From positions 1 through 29,871 of the forward strand of contig QNAR01000003.1 of the NCBI GenBank assembly GCA_003643975.1: a DNA stretch of 29,871 nt. The letters are read 5' to 3'. The notes beneath the pieces are model-generated. The model was not told where the DNA came from and did no database searches. It saw only the letters and a list, made by a program, of their open reading frames with translations. The position numbers and the translations under genes were made by a program. How positions within the stretch are numbered: position 1 is the first letter of the stretch; each line of letters opens with the position of its first letter. This DNA comes from Thermotogae bacterium. GTDB lineage: Bacteria > Thermotogota > Thermotogae > Petrotogales > Kosmotogaceae. Below, piece by piece: positions 22,664-29,871 of this stretch.

Positions 22664-24277
22664 CTATTCTTCAATACTTTGCAAATCGAAATTTAGGCTG
22701 TATTCTCCCATTTTGAAATACCTGACAAGATATACGAAATGATAATCTTCTTTTACAATCAGCAATTCATAATATCCAGGGTCAAGATCAACTGTAATAG
22801 GACTCCTGCCAAATTCGGTTCCATTGATAAATACTCTTGCATTAGATGGATTTGTTGTGATTTTTAGAATCACTGGTTTCAATTTGGGTATCAGAGAAAC
22901 TTTTAGGTAATATTCAGAACCTGCGTTGATGCTCAATTTATATTCCTGATTCTGATAACCTTCTTTCACAGCCAGTATTTTATGGGTTCCTGGTTGGAGT
23001 TTTATTGAATCGGGAGAAATGCCATAGAAAACTCCATCAACGTAGATGTATACCTGTTCCTGGTTGTAACTTAAAAAGAGCGTTCCCTCAGGAGGAATGA
23101 CTCTTTCCAGTTTGACTTTTAGATTGGTGTTGTCGCTGATATTTATAAACTCAGAATAATCTTGATAACCATCTTTTTTCACGATTATCCTATACCAGCC
23201 TTTGGATACCCTTCTTTGTAATGGTGTATTACCAGCATATTCGCCCGATATATATACTTCAGCACCTGAGGGATCAGAAGTAATACTCAACTGGTAACCC
23301 AGGAATTTTAAATTGACGAATTTGTTCATTGGCCCGGTTACGTTAATTGTTTCCGTGTATTTTTCGTAATCCGTTTTTTCCAGCTCTAGAGTGTGAGTGC
23401 CGGCGGTAAGATCTAAATTCAAAGGTGTAACCCCTCTGTAAACACCATCAATGTAAACTTTTGCCCTGGAAGGGCTACTGTTTATGCCAACTGAGAATTT
23501 TTTCTGCTGTATTTTTGAAAGCGCTACATTCAGGTATGAGGTAGTACCTGCTCTGACATTCACCTGCTTGGAATAAGGAGAATATCCGGATTTATACAGA
23601 TTCACAAGGTGTACACCTTCTGCAAGGGAAACTCTTAATGGTGTGGTCCCGTAATAGCTTCCATCGATATAGGCACTAGCGCCCGCAGGGGCACTGTTGA
23701 TAGATAATGTACCCTGAGCTGGTCGCGCATTCACATAAAAATACGTCTGAGCAACTGCATATTCCTCTTTATCTACAAATGGTTTTACGAGCTCTTCTAC
23801 AAGCTTATTTGCAAGATCTTCAAAAAACGGGAAAGCTTCTTTTGAGAATTTCTCGATTGCAGATTTCAAAAAAGGTAGCTGTTGTTTAGATGCCACAATT
23901 TGAAATATTTCCATTCCGCTTTCACCAGATACCAGGAGACGATAACCTAATTTTGCCGAATCTGTTGGTAAAGAGTATTCTTTGTTTGCTTTGACAAAGT
24001 TGTTGGTATCATATTTGTTGGGAAATATCAATTGTACTTTACCATCTGGCATGATATCGTATATCGTTACATAAGCATCTGCGTTGGTTTTGAAAAAGAC
24101 TTTTACCTCTTCGCCGTTCTTGTACAAAGAGCCGGGATCTTTATCTAGCCATATGGAAACCTCAAATTCCTGAGGTATTGGAACAATGATAACCTTTTCA
24201 AGATCGTACCCCACTGTAGCAAAAGAAATCACAGCTATTAAAGCAAAAAGTGTAAAAACGATTCCCTTTTTGATCAT
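22664..24277 (-). CDS. Secreted DUF4384-like protein with five PEGA repeats
   Basis: The 537-aa protein has a signal peptide (MIKKGIVFTLFALIAVISFA), then a DUF4384-like domain at about 38-185 (SIWLDKDPGSLYKNGEEVKV, IFPNKYDTNNFV). Five PEGA repeats follow at roughly 190-253, 260-325, 328-392, 397-462 and 468-532. Each has the pattern PxGAxVYIDGxYxGxTPL and ends in a GYxxY stretch; the fourth repeat is the most divergent. PEGA domains are beta-sandwich modules of envelope proteins, so this probably works outside the cytoplasmic membrane, under the toga or attached to the wall. The ATG at 24277 has GAGGAGGG six bases upstream. It is the last gene of its group, ending at a strong terminator. Binding partners are unknown. 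Confidence 0.85.
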   Translation of the reverse strand: MIKKGIVFTLFALIAVISFATVGYDLEKVIIVPIPQEFEVSIWLDKDPGSLYKNGEEVKVFFKTNADAYVTIYDIMPDGKVQLIFPNKYDTNNFVKANKEYSLPTDSAKLGYRLLVSGESGMEIFQIVASKQQLPFLKSAIEKFSKEAFPFFEDLANKLVEELVKPFVDKEEYAVAQTYFYVNARPAQGTLSINSAPAGASAYIDGSYYGTTPLRVSLAEGVHLVNLYKSGYSPYSKQVNVRAGTTSYLNVALSKIQQKKFSVGINSSPSRAKVYIDGVYRGVTPLNLDLTAGTHTLELEKTDYEKYTETINVTGPMNKFVNLKFLGYQLSITSDPSGAEVYISGEYAGNTPLQRRVSKGWYRIIVKKDGYQDYSEFINISDNTNLKVKLERVIPPEGTLFLSYNQEQVYIYVDGVFYGISPDSIKLQPGTHKILAVKEGYQNQEYKLSINAGSEYYLKVSLIPKLKPVILKITTNPSNARVFINGTEFGRSPITVDLDPGYYELLIVKEDYHFVYLVRYFKMGEYSLNFDLQSIEE

Positions 24278-24288
24278 GCTATCCCTCC

Positions 24289-25806
24289 TCATCCAGATTG
24301 TTCATCGGAATCCCCCTGCATTTTATTTGACTCTTCGGCATCATTTCGGTTCATTTCCACTTCTGATGTCAAGCTTTGTCTGGTCTTTGCGCTTTTGAGG
24401 AATTTTATTATGTAATACACGATTAGGCCTATAATGCTTCCAAATACGAACCCATATGTGCTCCGAAGTACCAAAGTCCATAAAGGTGCAGTGGCATGGC
24501 AAAAAGTATTCACCACTGAGACAACGGGAATACTGCCAACAGAAGCAACAATAGCCCTTGAGAGACCATTCTTGGTGTAAATGCCATAAATACTTAGTAT
24601 CAAAAAAGGATAACCAATTATCTCTTTAAAACGCGGTCTTACAATTAAAAGATTATCAAGAAAATCTCTAAATCGCCTTTCAATATCAAGCACAAGGGAG
24701 TAGTTGCCGCTTCTCAAGAGATAATAAATTCCCCCAAGGATAAAAAGAATTAGTAATACATAATCACCTAATGCAAGTTTTTTTATGGGCCTTCTTAGTA
24801 TTTCCAGCACAAAAACAAGTGCCGGGAGAACAAGTAACGAGAATTTGACACCTCGAAAGAGAAGTATACCATTCTGATATGCTGGTGACACCATCTGCGC
24901 GTTTATTGCCATACCAAGGCCTAAAGAAGAAACAAAAATAAGGATATAACCCAACCAAGGTTTAAATAGTTGTCTTTTTGTGATTTTCATGACCAAGAAA
25001 TAAAGGGAAATGGAGCCAAAAATTGCTAAATAAGTCAAAGACAGGGTGTGGGAAAAAATTATTGTGATTATGTAGCCGATTGCCAACACTAGATTCCAAC
25101 TTAAAAGGGCGATCAAACCGGTTAAAAAACCAAGTGTTGATGAGTTTGTCAGAGGGAAGCGTGAGGGATTAACAACGTTACTCAACAACTTTTCCTCTTT
25201 TAAACGAGAATAAGTTTCCTTGACAAGTTCTGTGTAACTCAGGGTTTCAGAACTGCCTTTCATAAATAGCAGAACGTCCACACTTCGTTCGCGAACAGCC
25301 CTTATATACCTCAATACAGCAGATTCAAGATCGTAATTTGGATATTCCTTTGGCTTGATTTGATGTACTCTGAACACCAGTTCCGGATATTTCCGGGCCT
25401 TGATTACTTCCTTTACATACATTCCCCTCTCGTCAAATTCCATAAATCCTGTTATCACTCTATAGCGATCGAGTATCTCTGCAAGTTCCTCAGGTTTAAA
25501 ATATGAAGCTCCTGTTAGAATAATCGTTTTGTGTTTTTCGAAAATATTTTTCAGATGTTCTGGCTCTCTGTATTTACTGAGGTCTAAGAGGATGATTTTT
25601 GAAGTTGAAGGTGAACTTCCTGGGGCATCTAACAAGAACCCCTGAACGCCATCAACAGGCTCCTCAACCAATATCGCTGCATTGGATATCGCCCGTTCCG
25701 CATTTGAGCGATCAGGGAAATAATACAGAAGTAGAAGAATTGATAAAAGTAGAAAAAGAACAAAAACCGGAGGGATGCTTCCTTTTTTGATAGTCGTTTT
25801 TTTCAT
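24289..25806 (-). CDS. DUF5693 multi-spanning membrane protein
   Basis: The 505-aa product has one N-terminal membrane segment, an extracytoplasmic domain of about 200 residues, and around eight further membrane segments. Characteristic of DUF5693 are GFMEFDERGM in the soluble part and YIRAVRERSVDVLLFMKG just before the membrane region. In Gram-positive bacteria the family often sits beside csaB and surface polysaccharide genes; no csaB is visible here. The ATG at 25806 overlaps the protease stop as ATGA, with only a GAGG close by. A TTG at 25851 with GGGGAG seven bases upstream would add 15 basic residues and cannot be excluded. A transport or lipid-linked saccharide role is a guess. Confidence 0.72.
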   Translation of the reverse strand: MKKTTIKKGSIPPVFVLFLLLSILLLLYYFPDRSNAERAISNAAILVEEPVDGVQGFLLDAPGSSPSTSKIILLDLSKYREPEHLKNIFEKHKTIILTGASYFKPEELAEILDRYRVITGFMEFDERGMYVKEVIKARKYPELVFRVHQIKPKEYPNYDLESAVLRYIRAVRERSVDVLLFMKGSSETLSYTELVKETYSRLKEEKLLSNVVNPSRFPLTNSSTLGFLTGLIALLSWNLVLAIGYIITIIFSHTLSLTYLAIFGSISLYFLVMKITKRQLFKPWLGYILIFVSSLGLGMAINAQMVSPAYQNGILLFRGVKFSLLVLPALVFVLEILRRPIKKLALGDYVLLILFILGGIYYLLRSGNYSLVLDIERRFRDFLDNLLIVRPRFKEIIGYPFLILSIYGIYTKNGLSRAIVASVGSIPVVSVVNTFCHATAPLWTLVLRSTYGFVFGSIIGLIVYYIIKFLKSAKTRQSLTSEVEMNRNDAEESNKMQGDSDEQSG

Positions 25807-26561
25807 TCCTCGTTTTTTGGGATTTTTGGATCGAATTCTAACTCCCGCCAATGCTTATCTCCCCTTCCCAAAGCTAAATAGATAAAAAGAACCACCACAG
25901 CTGCAAACGAAAAGTAAGGTATGAGTTTTCTAATTCTCCAGCCAATTATAACCCTGTCGAGCTCAGTGCCCAGAACCGTGTTAATGGCAGTAGTAAAATC
26001 CTTCAATTCCGCATATTTCTCAACAGTTTCAACGATAAAATCTCGAAATTCATATCTCTTGGATAAGTACCCCGCAAAACTATCTATGGATCCATAAAAT
26101 GGTTCAAGTTTATTGGAGCGTGGATAATTACTTCGATATTGAAAAAAAGGGAAAAAAATGGTTTTAAAATCCAAAATCCGATAATTTTCAGTATTTTGAA
26201 ACTGCGCTTGAAACCAGAGAGCCATCAATTCATGATACCATAATGGAATTTCCTCAGGTTCTATATTGTTCCTCTTCAATAGCTCAAAAAAGAAAATGTG
26301 TGCCATTTCATGAGCGAGAATGGAGAGCCCAAGCTCATCTTTTCTAATTACTATTTTATAATAACCCGTGTCGTTATCCACAGAATGCGAATGTTCTGTT
26401 TTTTCGTCCACTACTAATGAATAGGAAGGACTCAGCCGAAAAAGATTTTGGAGTTTCTCATAAACAGCGGATATTTCTTCCGAAGTGAAGCCTTCTTTAG
26501 CACCAAAACAGTAAAGAAAGAACAGAAAAAAAACAGTTACGAGAATGAATACTTTTTTCAT
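25803..26561 (-). CDS. Membrane-anchored HExxH zinc protease (gluzincin-like)
   Basis: The 252-aa protein starts with a signal or anchor segment (residues 1-20) and ends with a membrane segment at about 211-230 and a short basic tail, so the catalytic part faces outward. HEMAH at 84-88 is a zinc-binding HExxH. Glu111 in PLWYHELMALWF is in the usual place for the third ligand of peptidase-MA-type gluzincins. The first ten residues and the C-terminal helix make secretion without release likely. It overlaps the pseudouridine synthase gene upstream and DUF5693 downstream by four bases each, suggesting a coordinated role with the envelope proteins beside it. The substrate is unknown. Confidence 0.7.
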   Translation of the reverse strand: MKKVFILVTVFFLFFLYCFGAKEGFTSEEISAVYEKLQNLFRLSPSYSLVVDEKTEHSHSVDNDTGYYKIVIRKDELGLSILAHEMAHIFFFELLKRNNIEPEEIPLWYHELMALWFQAQFQNTENYRILDFKTIFFPFFQYRSNYPRSNKLEPFYGSIDSFAGYLSKRYEFRDFIVETVEKYAELKDFTTAINTVLGTELDRVIIGWRIRKLIPYFSFAAVVVLFIYLALGRGDKHWRELEFDPKIPKNEE

Positions 26562-27460
26562 GAGCTTCTCAGGGACTTAAGAACCCTCTTTAAATCCTCA
26601 GGCAACTCTGAAGTGATTTGAAAAAGCCTTCCAGAAGTTGGATGTTTAAAGGACATTTTATGGCAATGCAAGAAATATCTTCTGAGGCCATGTTCCTTTT
26701 TGAATTTTCGGTTGAAATCTCTATCACCATACACATCATCACCCACAACCGGATGTCCTATGGATGCGCATTGTCTCCTTATTTGATGTTTTTTGCCGGT
26801 TAGTAATCTAACCGTCAAAAGCGAACTGTTATCAAAAAGCTCTTTAACATTGTAGGAGAGTTCTTCGGTAAAACCATTGACTTCCTGCTTCAGATATCCC
26901 TTTTCTTCAAAAGGATGTCCCTTTACCAGAGTCAGGTAGTACTTATCGATTTCATGATTTCTGAAGAGCGCTGTCAACTTTCGTGCATTGTCAAGTTTTT
27001 TTGCCACCAAAAGTACTCCTGAAGTGTGTTTGTCGAGGCGATGAACAAGAAAAGGTTTAAACCCTTTCCGATTGCCATATCCCATCAAACCCTCTATCAG
27101 TGTAATGACCTGTACTCCTTTGCCTGGATGCATGGAAATACCTGGTGGTTTATCGATTATCAGAAGCTCTTTATCTTCGTAAAGAATACTAAATGGGATT
27201 TCGTGTGGAACTGGTTCCCTGGATTCCCGAAGTCGTTTTAGATGTTCAATTTTCCCGCTATACTCGACACTAACACTGTCTCCAATTTCAATCCTATAAG
27301 CGGGGTCTTTGATTTTCTTATTGTTAACACGGATACAGCCAGTTCGAAGAAGTTTATATATAGATGATAGCTTGAAGTCTTTCAGTTTATGCCTGAGAAA
27401 CTTGTCAAGGCGGTTGTAATTGCAATCTTCGTTAACAACATATGAAATCTTTTGAGGCAA
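26558..27460 (-). CDS. RluC/RluD-family 23S rRNA pseudouridine synthase
   Basis: The 300-aa protein has an N-terminal S4 domain (RLDKFLRHKLKDFKLSSIYK), IDKPPGISMHPGKG, the catalytic Asp in VHRLDKHTSGVLLVAKK, and KKHQIRRQCASIGHPVVGDDVYG. It modifies uridines in the large-subunit rRNA; the HRLDKHTSGVLLVAKK segment is nearer RluC than RluD, but the site is not certain. The start is taken as TTG at 27460 because GGAGG lies seven bases upstream. The longer frame to 27505 would translate the acpP terminator hairpin. It is followed by the protease gene with an ATGA overlap. Confidence 0.87.
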   Translation of the reverse strand: MPQKISYVVNEDCNYNRLDKFLRHKLKDFKLSSIYKLLRTGCIRVNNKKIKDPAYRIEIGDSVSVEYSGKIEHLKRLRESREPVPHEIPFSILYEDKELLIIDKPPGISMHPGKGVQVITLIEGLMGYGNRKGFKPFLVHRLDKHTSGVLLVAKKLDNARKLTALFRNHEIDKYYLTLVKGHPFEEKGYLKQEVNGFTEELSYNVKELFDNSSLLTVRLLTGKKHQIRRQCASIGHPVVGDDVYGDRDFNRKFKKEHGLRRYFLHCHKMSFKHPTSGRLFQITSELPEDLKRVLKSLRSS

Positions 27461-27471
27461 AACTATACCTC

Positions 27472-27498
27472 CAAAAAATGGGGGGCTCGCCCCCCATG
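27472..27498 (-). terminator. Intrinsic terminator after acpP
   Basis: ATGGGGGG and CCCCCCAT form an 8-bp GC-rich stem around a four-base loop, followed on the minus strand by TTTTTT. It lies between the acpP stop and the pseudouridine synthase start, so read-through or an internal promoter must supply the downstream genes. Confidence 0.88.
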
Positions 27499-27505
27499 TT
27501 TTCAT

Positions 27506-27763
27506 TTATTCCTCATCGTCAGCGCCGAGGACTTTTGCTACATAACTAACAACATTTTCCACCGTTTTAATATTTTCTACTTGCTCATCTTCTACTTTTA
27601 TGCCGAACTCATCTTCAAAAGCCATTACTAAATCAACAAGGTCTAGAGAATCGGCACCGAGATCTTCAGTAAGATCCGATGAAAGTTCGATATCATCGGT
27701 TTCAATTCCAAGTTTTTCAGCTATTATTTCTCTTACCTTTTCAAAAATTTCTTCGGGACTCAT
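27506..27763 (-). CDS. acpP: Acyl carrier protein
   Basis: This 85-aa acidic protein is the fatty-acid-synthesis acyl carrier. The phosphopantetheine attachment site is Ser39 in GADSLDLVDLVMAFEDEFG, and helix III ends with NIKTVENVVSYV. Length and charge are normal. The ATG at 27763 has AAGGAGG about eight bases upstream; the longer frame is rejected. It is a single gene, with a strong promoter (TTGACT-17-TATAAT) and its own terminator. It is divergent from the nucleoside phosphorylase, and a palindrome covers its -35 box. No other fab genes are nearby. Confidence 0.96.
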   Translation of the reverse strand: MSPEEIFEKVREIIAEKLGIETDDIELSSDLTEDLGADSLDLVDLVMAFEDEFGIKVEDEQVENIKTVENVVSYVAKVLGADDEE

Positions 27764-27804
27764 GCAGATCTCCTCCTTCCATTCATTCCTTTTCAGTCTC
27801 ACAT

Positions 27805-27833
27805 ATTATATTGTCGCCTAAGCTCAAAGTCAA
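27805..27833 (-). promoter_or_regulatory. acpP promoter
   Basis: On the minus strand TTGACT (27828-27833) and TATAAT (27805-27810) are 17 bases apart, a near-consensus sigma-70 promoter. Its -35 box lies inside the palindrome at 27823-27844. Confidence 0.8.
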
Positions 27834-27844
27834 TGGACTTTGAG
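27823..27844. promoter_or_regulatory. Perfect 9-bp palindrome, candidate operator between acpP and PNP genes
   Basis: Arms CTCAAAGTC (27823-27831) and GACTTTGAG (27836-27844) flank AATG. The left arm covers the -35 of the acpP promoter and the right arm runs into the -35 of the plus-strand promoter. A repressor bound here would block both. The site resembles no operator I can name with confidence, though fatty-acid regulators of the MarR type use AT-rich TTTGA-TCAAA dyads. A local hairpin is the alternative. Confidence 0.55.
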
Positions 27845-27870
27845 TATTGTACCATATATTGTTATATAAT
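27840..27870 (+). promoter_or_regulatory. Candidate promoter for the purine nucleoside phosphorylase gene
   Basis: TTGAGT (27840-27845) is followed by TATATA (27863-27868, 17-base spacer) or TATAAT (27865-27870, 19-base spacer). The leader to the ATG at 27916 is about 40 bases. Confidence 0.6.
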
Positions 27871-27915
27871 CAATTAGTGAAAAAATCTTTTAAACATGCA
27901 GGAGGAGATGAATCA

Positions 27916-28737
27916 ATGGATTTTGGAAAAATTGCCGAGAAAATTCTTGCAAAATCCACGGTAAAGCCAAATATAGCGTTGATTTTGGGATCCGGCCTTG
28001 GATATCTGACAGAGCAATTTGAGGATGCTGTTTCTGTGAATTATAGAGAGATCAATGCCTTTCCTCAAAGTACCGTTGAAGGCCATAAGGGAAGGTTCGT
28101 TATTGGAAGGTTAAATGGAAGAGACGTTATTGCAATGGATGGGAGATTCCATTATTACGAGGGACATAGTCTGCAAGATGTTGTAAAACCCATATATATT
28201 TTTAAGGAAATGGGAGTAGAACACCTTATTGTAACAAATGCCGCAGGTGGTATTAACCGGAGTTTTGTTCCTGGGGATATTGTTGCTATAACAGACGTGA
28301 TCAATCTTGGTTTTAGCAATCCTCTTGTTGGACCTAATAGAAAAGAGTATGGGGCCCGTTTTCCTGATATGTCCTCTGTTATAAATAAGAGATGGTTAGA
28401 ACTGGTTATCAACAATTCTAAAAGAGTTAATATTGATTTGAAGCAGGGCACTTATATATTTGTAACAGGTCCTTCTTACGAGACCCCGGCGGAAATAAAG
28501 GCCTATGAAAATTTCGGGGCTGATATGGTCGGTATGTCAACCGTGCCGGAACTGATAGCTGCTTCACATTGCAAACTGAATATACTGGCTTTTTCCTGTA
28601 TCACAAACATGGCTTCGGGAATTTTAGAGAAAAAACTGGACCATCAAGAAGTAGTCGCAACAGCGCAGAAAGTAAGATCTAAGTTCAGCAAGGTGGTCAC
28701 GATTGCTCTAAATGCGTTAAAGGAGGAGAAGCTGTGA
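27916..28737 (+). CDS. Purine nucleoside phosphorylase, trimeric (PNP/PunA) class
   Basis: The 273-aa protein cleaves purine nucleosides with phosphate for purine salvage. Class I PNP motifs are ALILGSGLGYL near residue 22-32, TVEGHKGRFVIG, GRFHYYEGHS, TNAAGGINRSF, GPSYETPAEI, ADMVGMSTVPE, and TNMASGILEKKLDHQEV. Length is normal. The ATG at 27916 has GGAGGAG eight bases upstream; the longer frame to 27847 would start inside the promoter. It forms an operon with the DHH nanoRNase gene (GTGA overlap). Whether it takes inosine/guanosine only or also adenosine cannot be decided safely from the sequence. Confidence 0.92.
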   Translation: MDFGKIAEKILAKSTVKPNIALILGSGLGYLTEQFEDAVSVNYREINAFPQSTVEGHKGRFVIGRLNGRDVIAMDGRFHYYEGHSLQDVVKPIYIFKEMGVEHLIVTNAAGGINRSFVPGDIVAITDVINLGFSNPLVGPNRKEYGARFPDMSSVINKRWLELVINNSKRVNIDLKQGTYIFVTGPSYETPAEIKAYENFGADMVGMSTVPELIAASHCKLNILAFSCITNMASGILEKKLDHQEVVATAQKVRSKFSKVVTIALNALKEEKL

Positions 28738-29708
28738 GAAATGTCAGCGCAATTATTTCAGAAATCGAGCAAGCAGAAAAAATGCTTGTATGTGGCCATA
28801 TTATGCCTGACGGAGATTGTATTTCTTCAGTTCTTTCGCTTTATCGAGGCCTTACATGGCTGGGTAAAAAAGTTACCCCTGCAGTTGATTGGAATATACC
28901 GTCTATATATTTGAATTTTCCGCATACTGAGAAACTGGTCCACTACTCAGTTAATATGGAATTGCCAGATTTAATGATTGTAGTTGATTCGTCATCGCCG
29001 GATAGAATTGGCAGATTTCAGGAATTTTTGAAAGCTGGAGTACGAACCATTGTAATAGACCATCACAAGACAAATACTGATTTTGGTAATATCAATTGGG
29101 TTTCACCAGTTTATTCCAGCACGGCACAAATGGTTTTCAGACTGTTGCAGATAATGGATGTTAATTATGATAGGGAACTCGCACTGTTGAATTATATTGG
29201 CATTGCCACTGATACTGGATTTTTCAGGTATTCTAATGTGGATTCTTCGGTTTTTGAAGATGTAGCCTGCTTGGTCAAGTATGGAGCAGATCCGGGATAT
29301 GTAGCCCGGGTGATACTGGAAAACAAAAAGCTGGAAGAGTTTTATTTGGAAAGAGATGCTCTGGATAACTTGAAGGTTCGTTGCTCTGGCAAATTTGCTT
29401 ATTCCTTTCTGGAAAAATGGAATTTTGATAAATATGGGTTGAGTGAAGATGAGTTTTCTGGTTTTGTTTCTCAGCTTCGCTCAATATCAACTGTTGAAGT
29501 CGCCCTCTTTGCTTCTGAGAGTTCCAGAGGTGAAGCCCATATTAGCCTTCGCTCTAAGAGTTATTTCGATGTAAGTGAAATCGCCAAAACATTTGGTGGT
29601 GGTGGTCATGAGCGTGCGGCTGGTTTTACGCTAACATATGAAAAAGGATTGCAAGAAGCCCTTGAAGAGGTGATAGAATACATTTCTGAGAGATTGGAGG
29701 AAAAATGA
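28734..29708 (+). CDS. DHH-family nanoRNase/pAp phosphatase (NrnA-like)
   Basis: The 324-aa protein has the four DHH motifs: GHIMPDGDC near 21-29, VVDSSSPDRIG, VIDHH at 107-111, and GIATDTGFFRYSN. The DHHA1 motif FGGGGHERAAG is near the end. It matches NrnA/YtqI, which degrades 2-4 nt RNAs and dephosphorylates pAp; such enzymes also cleave linear dinucleotides from cyclic di-nucleotide turnover. The first motif has Cys where many have Ala (PDGDA), which is not expected to remove the metal ligands. The start is GTG at 28734 with AAGGAGGAG upstream. The pairing with a PNP suggests one unit for RNA and nucleoside salvage. Confidence 0.9.
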   Translation: MRNVSAIISEIEQAEKMLVCGHIMPDGDCISSVLSLYRGLTWLGKKVTPAVDWNIPSIYLNFPHTEKLVHYSVNMELPDLMIVVDSSSPDRIGRFQEFLKAGVRTIVIDHHKTNTDFGNINWVSPVYSSTAQMVFRLLQIMDVNYDRELALLNYIGIATDTGFFRYSNVDSSVFEDVACLVKYGADPGYVARVILENKKLEEFYLERDALDNLKVRCSGKFAYSFLEKWNFDKYGLSEDEFSGFVSQLRSISTVEVALFASESSRGEAHISLRSKSYFDVSEIAKTFGGGGHERAAGFTLTYEKGLQEALEEVIEYISERLEEK

Positions 29709-29871
29709 GAAAGCTCATTTTGGCTTTCTTTCTAATTCTAACGATTCTTAGTTTTGCAGATGAAATGAATACTCTGGGTTTTGACACTTCTGATTACCCT
29801 ACTATAAAGGCCCTGGTGCGACAGAATGCAAAGGGTGTATCGTCGCTTGAAATAAATGGTCTTATGAGAAA
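29705..29871 (+). CDS. Start of a secreted protein, cut by the window end
   Basis: ATG at 29705 overlaps the nanoRNase stop as ATGA. The visible 55 residues begin with a signal peptide (MRKLILAFFLILTILSFA) and continue with MNTLGFDTSDYPTIKALVR. The FDTSDYPTIKALVR stretch resembles the beta-strand found ahead of extracellular von Willebrand A-like or surface beta domains, but too little is visible to assign a family. Confidence 0.7.
   Translation, partial: MRKLILAFFLILTILSFADEMNTLGFDTSDYPTIKALVRQNAKGVSSLEINGLMR

Noticed and set aside
27764..27802. Longer N-terminus of the acyl carrier protein
   Set aside because: The extra 13 residues would include the Shine-Dalgarno AAGGAGG of the ATG at 27763 and do not match the family.

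Overview
The window looks like a piece of a Thermotogae chromosome, most likely from the Kosmotogales (Kosmotoga/Mesotoga type). The case rests on three things. The mur genes run E-F-mraY-D-ftsW-G-C. The MurC P-loop reads GTDGKTT where most bacteria have GTHGKTT, as I recall for Thermotoga MurC. The suf order is C-B-D-S-U. Genes are packed very tightly, with many ATGA/GTGA/TTGA stop-start overlaps, frequent TTG and GTG starts and strong Shine-Dalgarno sequences. The assignment is inference; no 16S or database search was possible. I see no insertion sequence, prophage or CRISPR array.

Region 1 (1-7368, plus strand) is a peptidoglycan-precursor and division operon: the 3' end of murE, then murF, mraY, murD, ftsW, murG and murC, all overlapping by a few bases. 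The striking point is murG. Its reading frame is interrupted by an in-frame TAG at 5852-5854, and the homologous C-terminal 55 codons continue in the same frame to the true stop at 6020-6022, which overlaps the murC start.

Region 2 (7352-15650, minus strand) holds a TIGR03960-type radical SAM protein whose 3' end overlaps murC tail to tail, an M42 aminopeptidase, and the five-gene sufCBDSU iron-sulfur assembly operon. Two intergenic stretches here are unusual. Positions 9110-9328 are rich in inverted repeats. Positions 10331-10674 carry a plus-strand transcription unit: promoter-like sequences, a tiny ORF broken by an apparent single-base indel, and a clear intrinsic terminator.

Region 3 (15651-21833) has a DUF368 undecaprenyl-phosphate-translocase-like gene on the plus strand. 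It converges on a minus-strand group: recJ (1047 aa, with a long extension resembling a decayed helicase), a DUF3343 protein, a RuvX/YqgF protein with an extra C-terminal domain, tRNA-Arg(CCG) and mreB. The stop codon of the RuvX gene lies inside the tRNA.

Region 4 (21937-29871) has an rsuA-type pseudouridine synthase on the plus strand. Facing it is a minus-strand group ending at a shared terminator: acpP, an RluC/RluD-type pseudouridine synthase, a membrane-anchored HExxH protease, a DUF5693 multi-spanning membrane protein and a five-repeat PEGA surface protein. acpP is divergent from a purine nucleoside phosphorylase, and a perfect 9-bp palindrome sits over both -35 boxes. A DHH-family nanoRNase and the start of a secreted protein follow to the window edge.

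Much of the window serves envelope growth: precursor synthesis (mur), lipid-carrier recycling (DUF368), shape (mreB), fatty-acid carriage (acpP) and the protease/DUF5693/PEGA group. The rest covers Fe-S assembly, DNA repair and rRNA modification.
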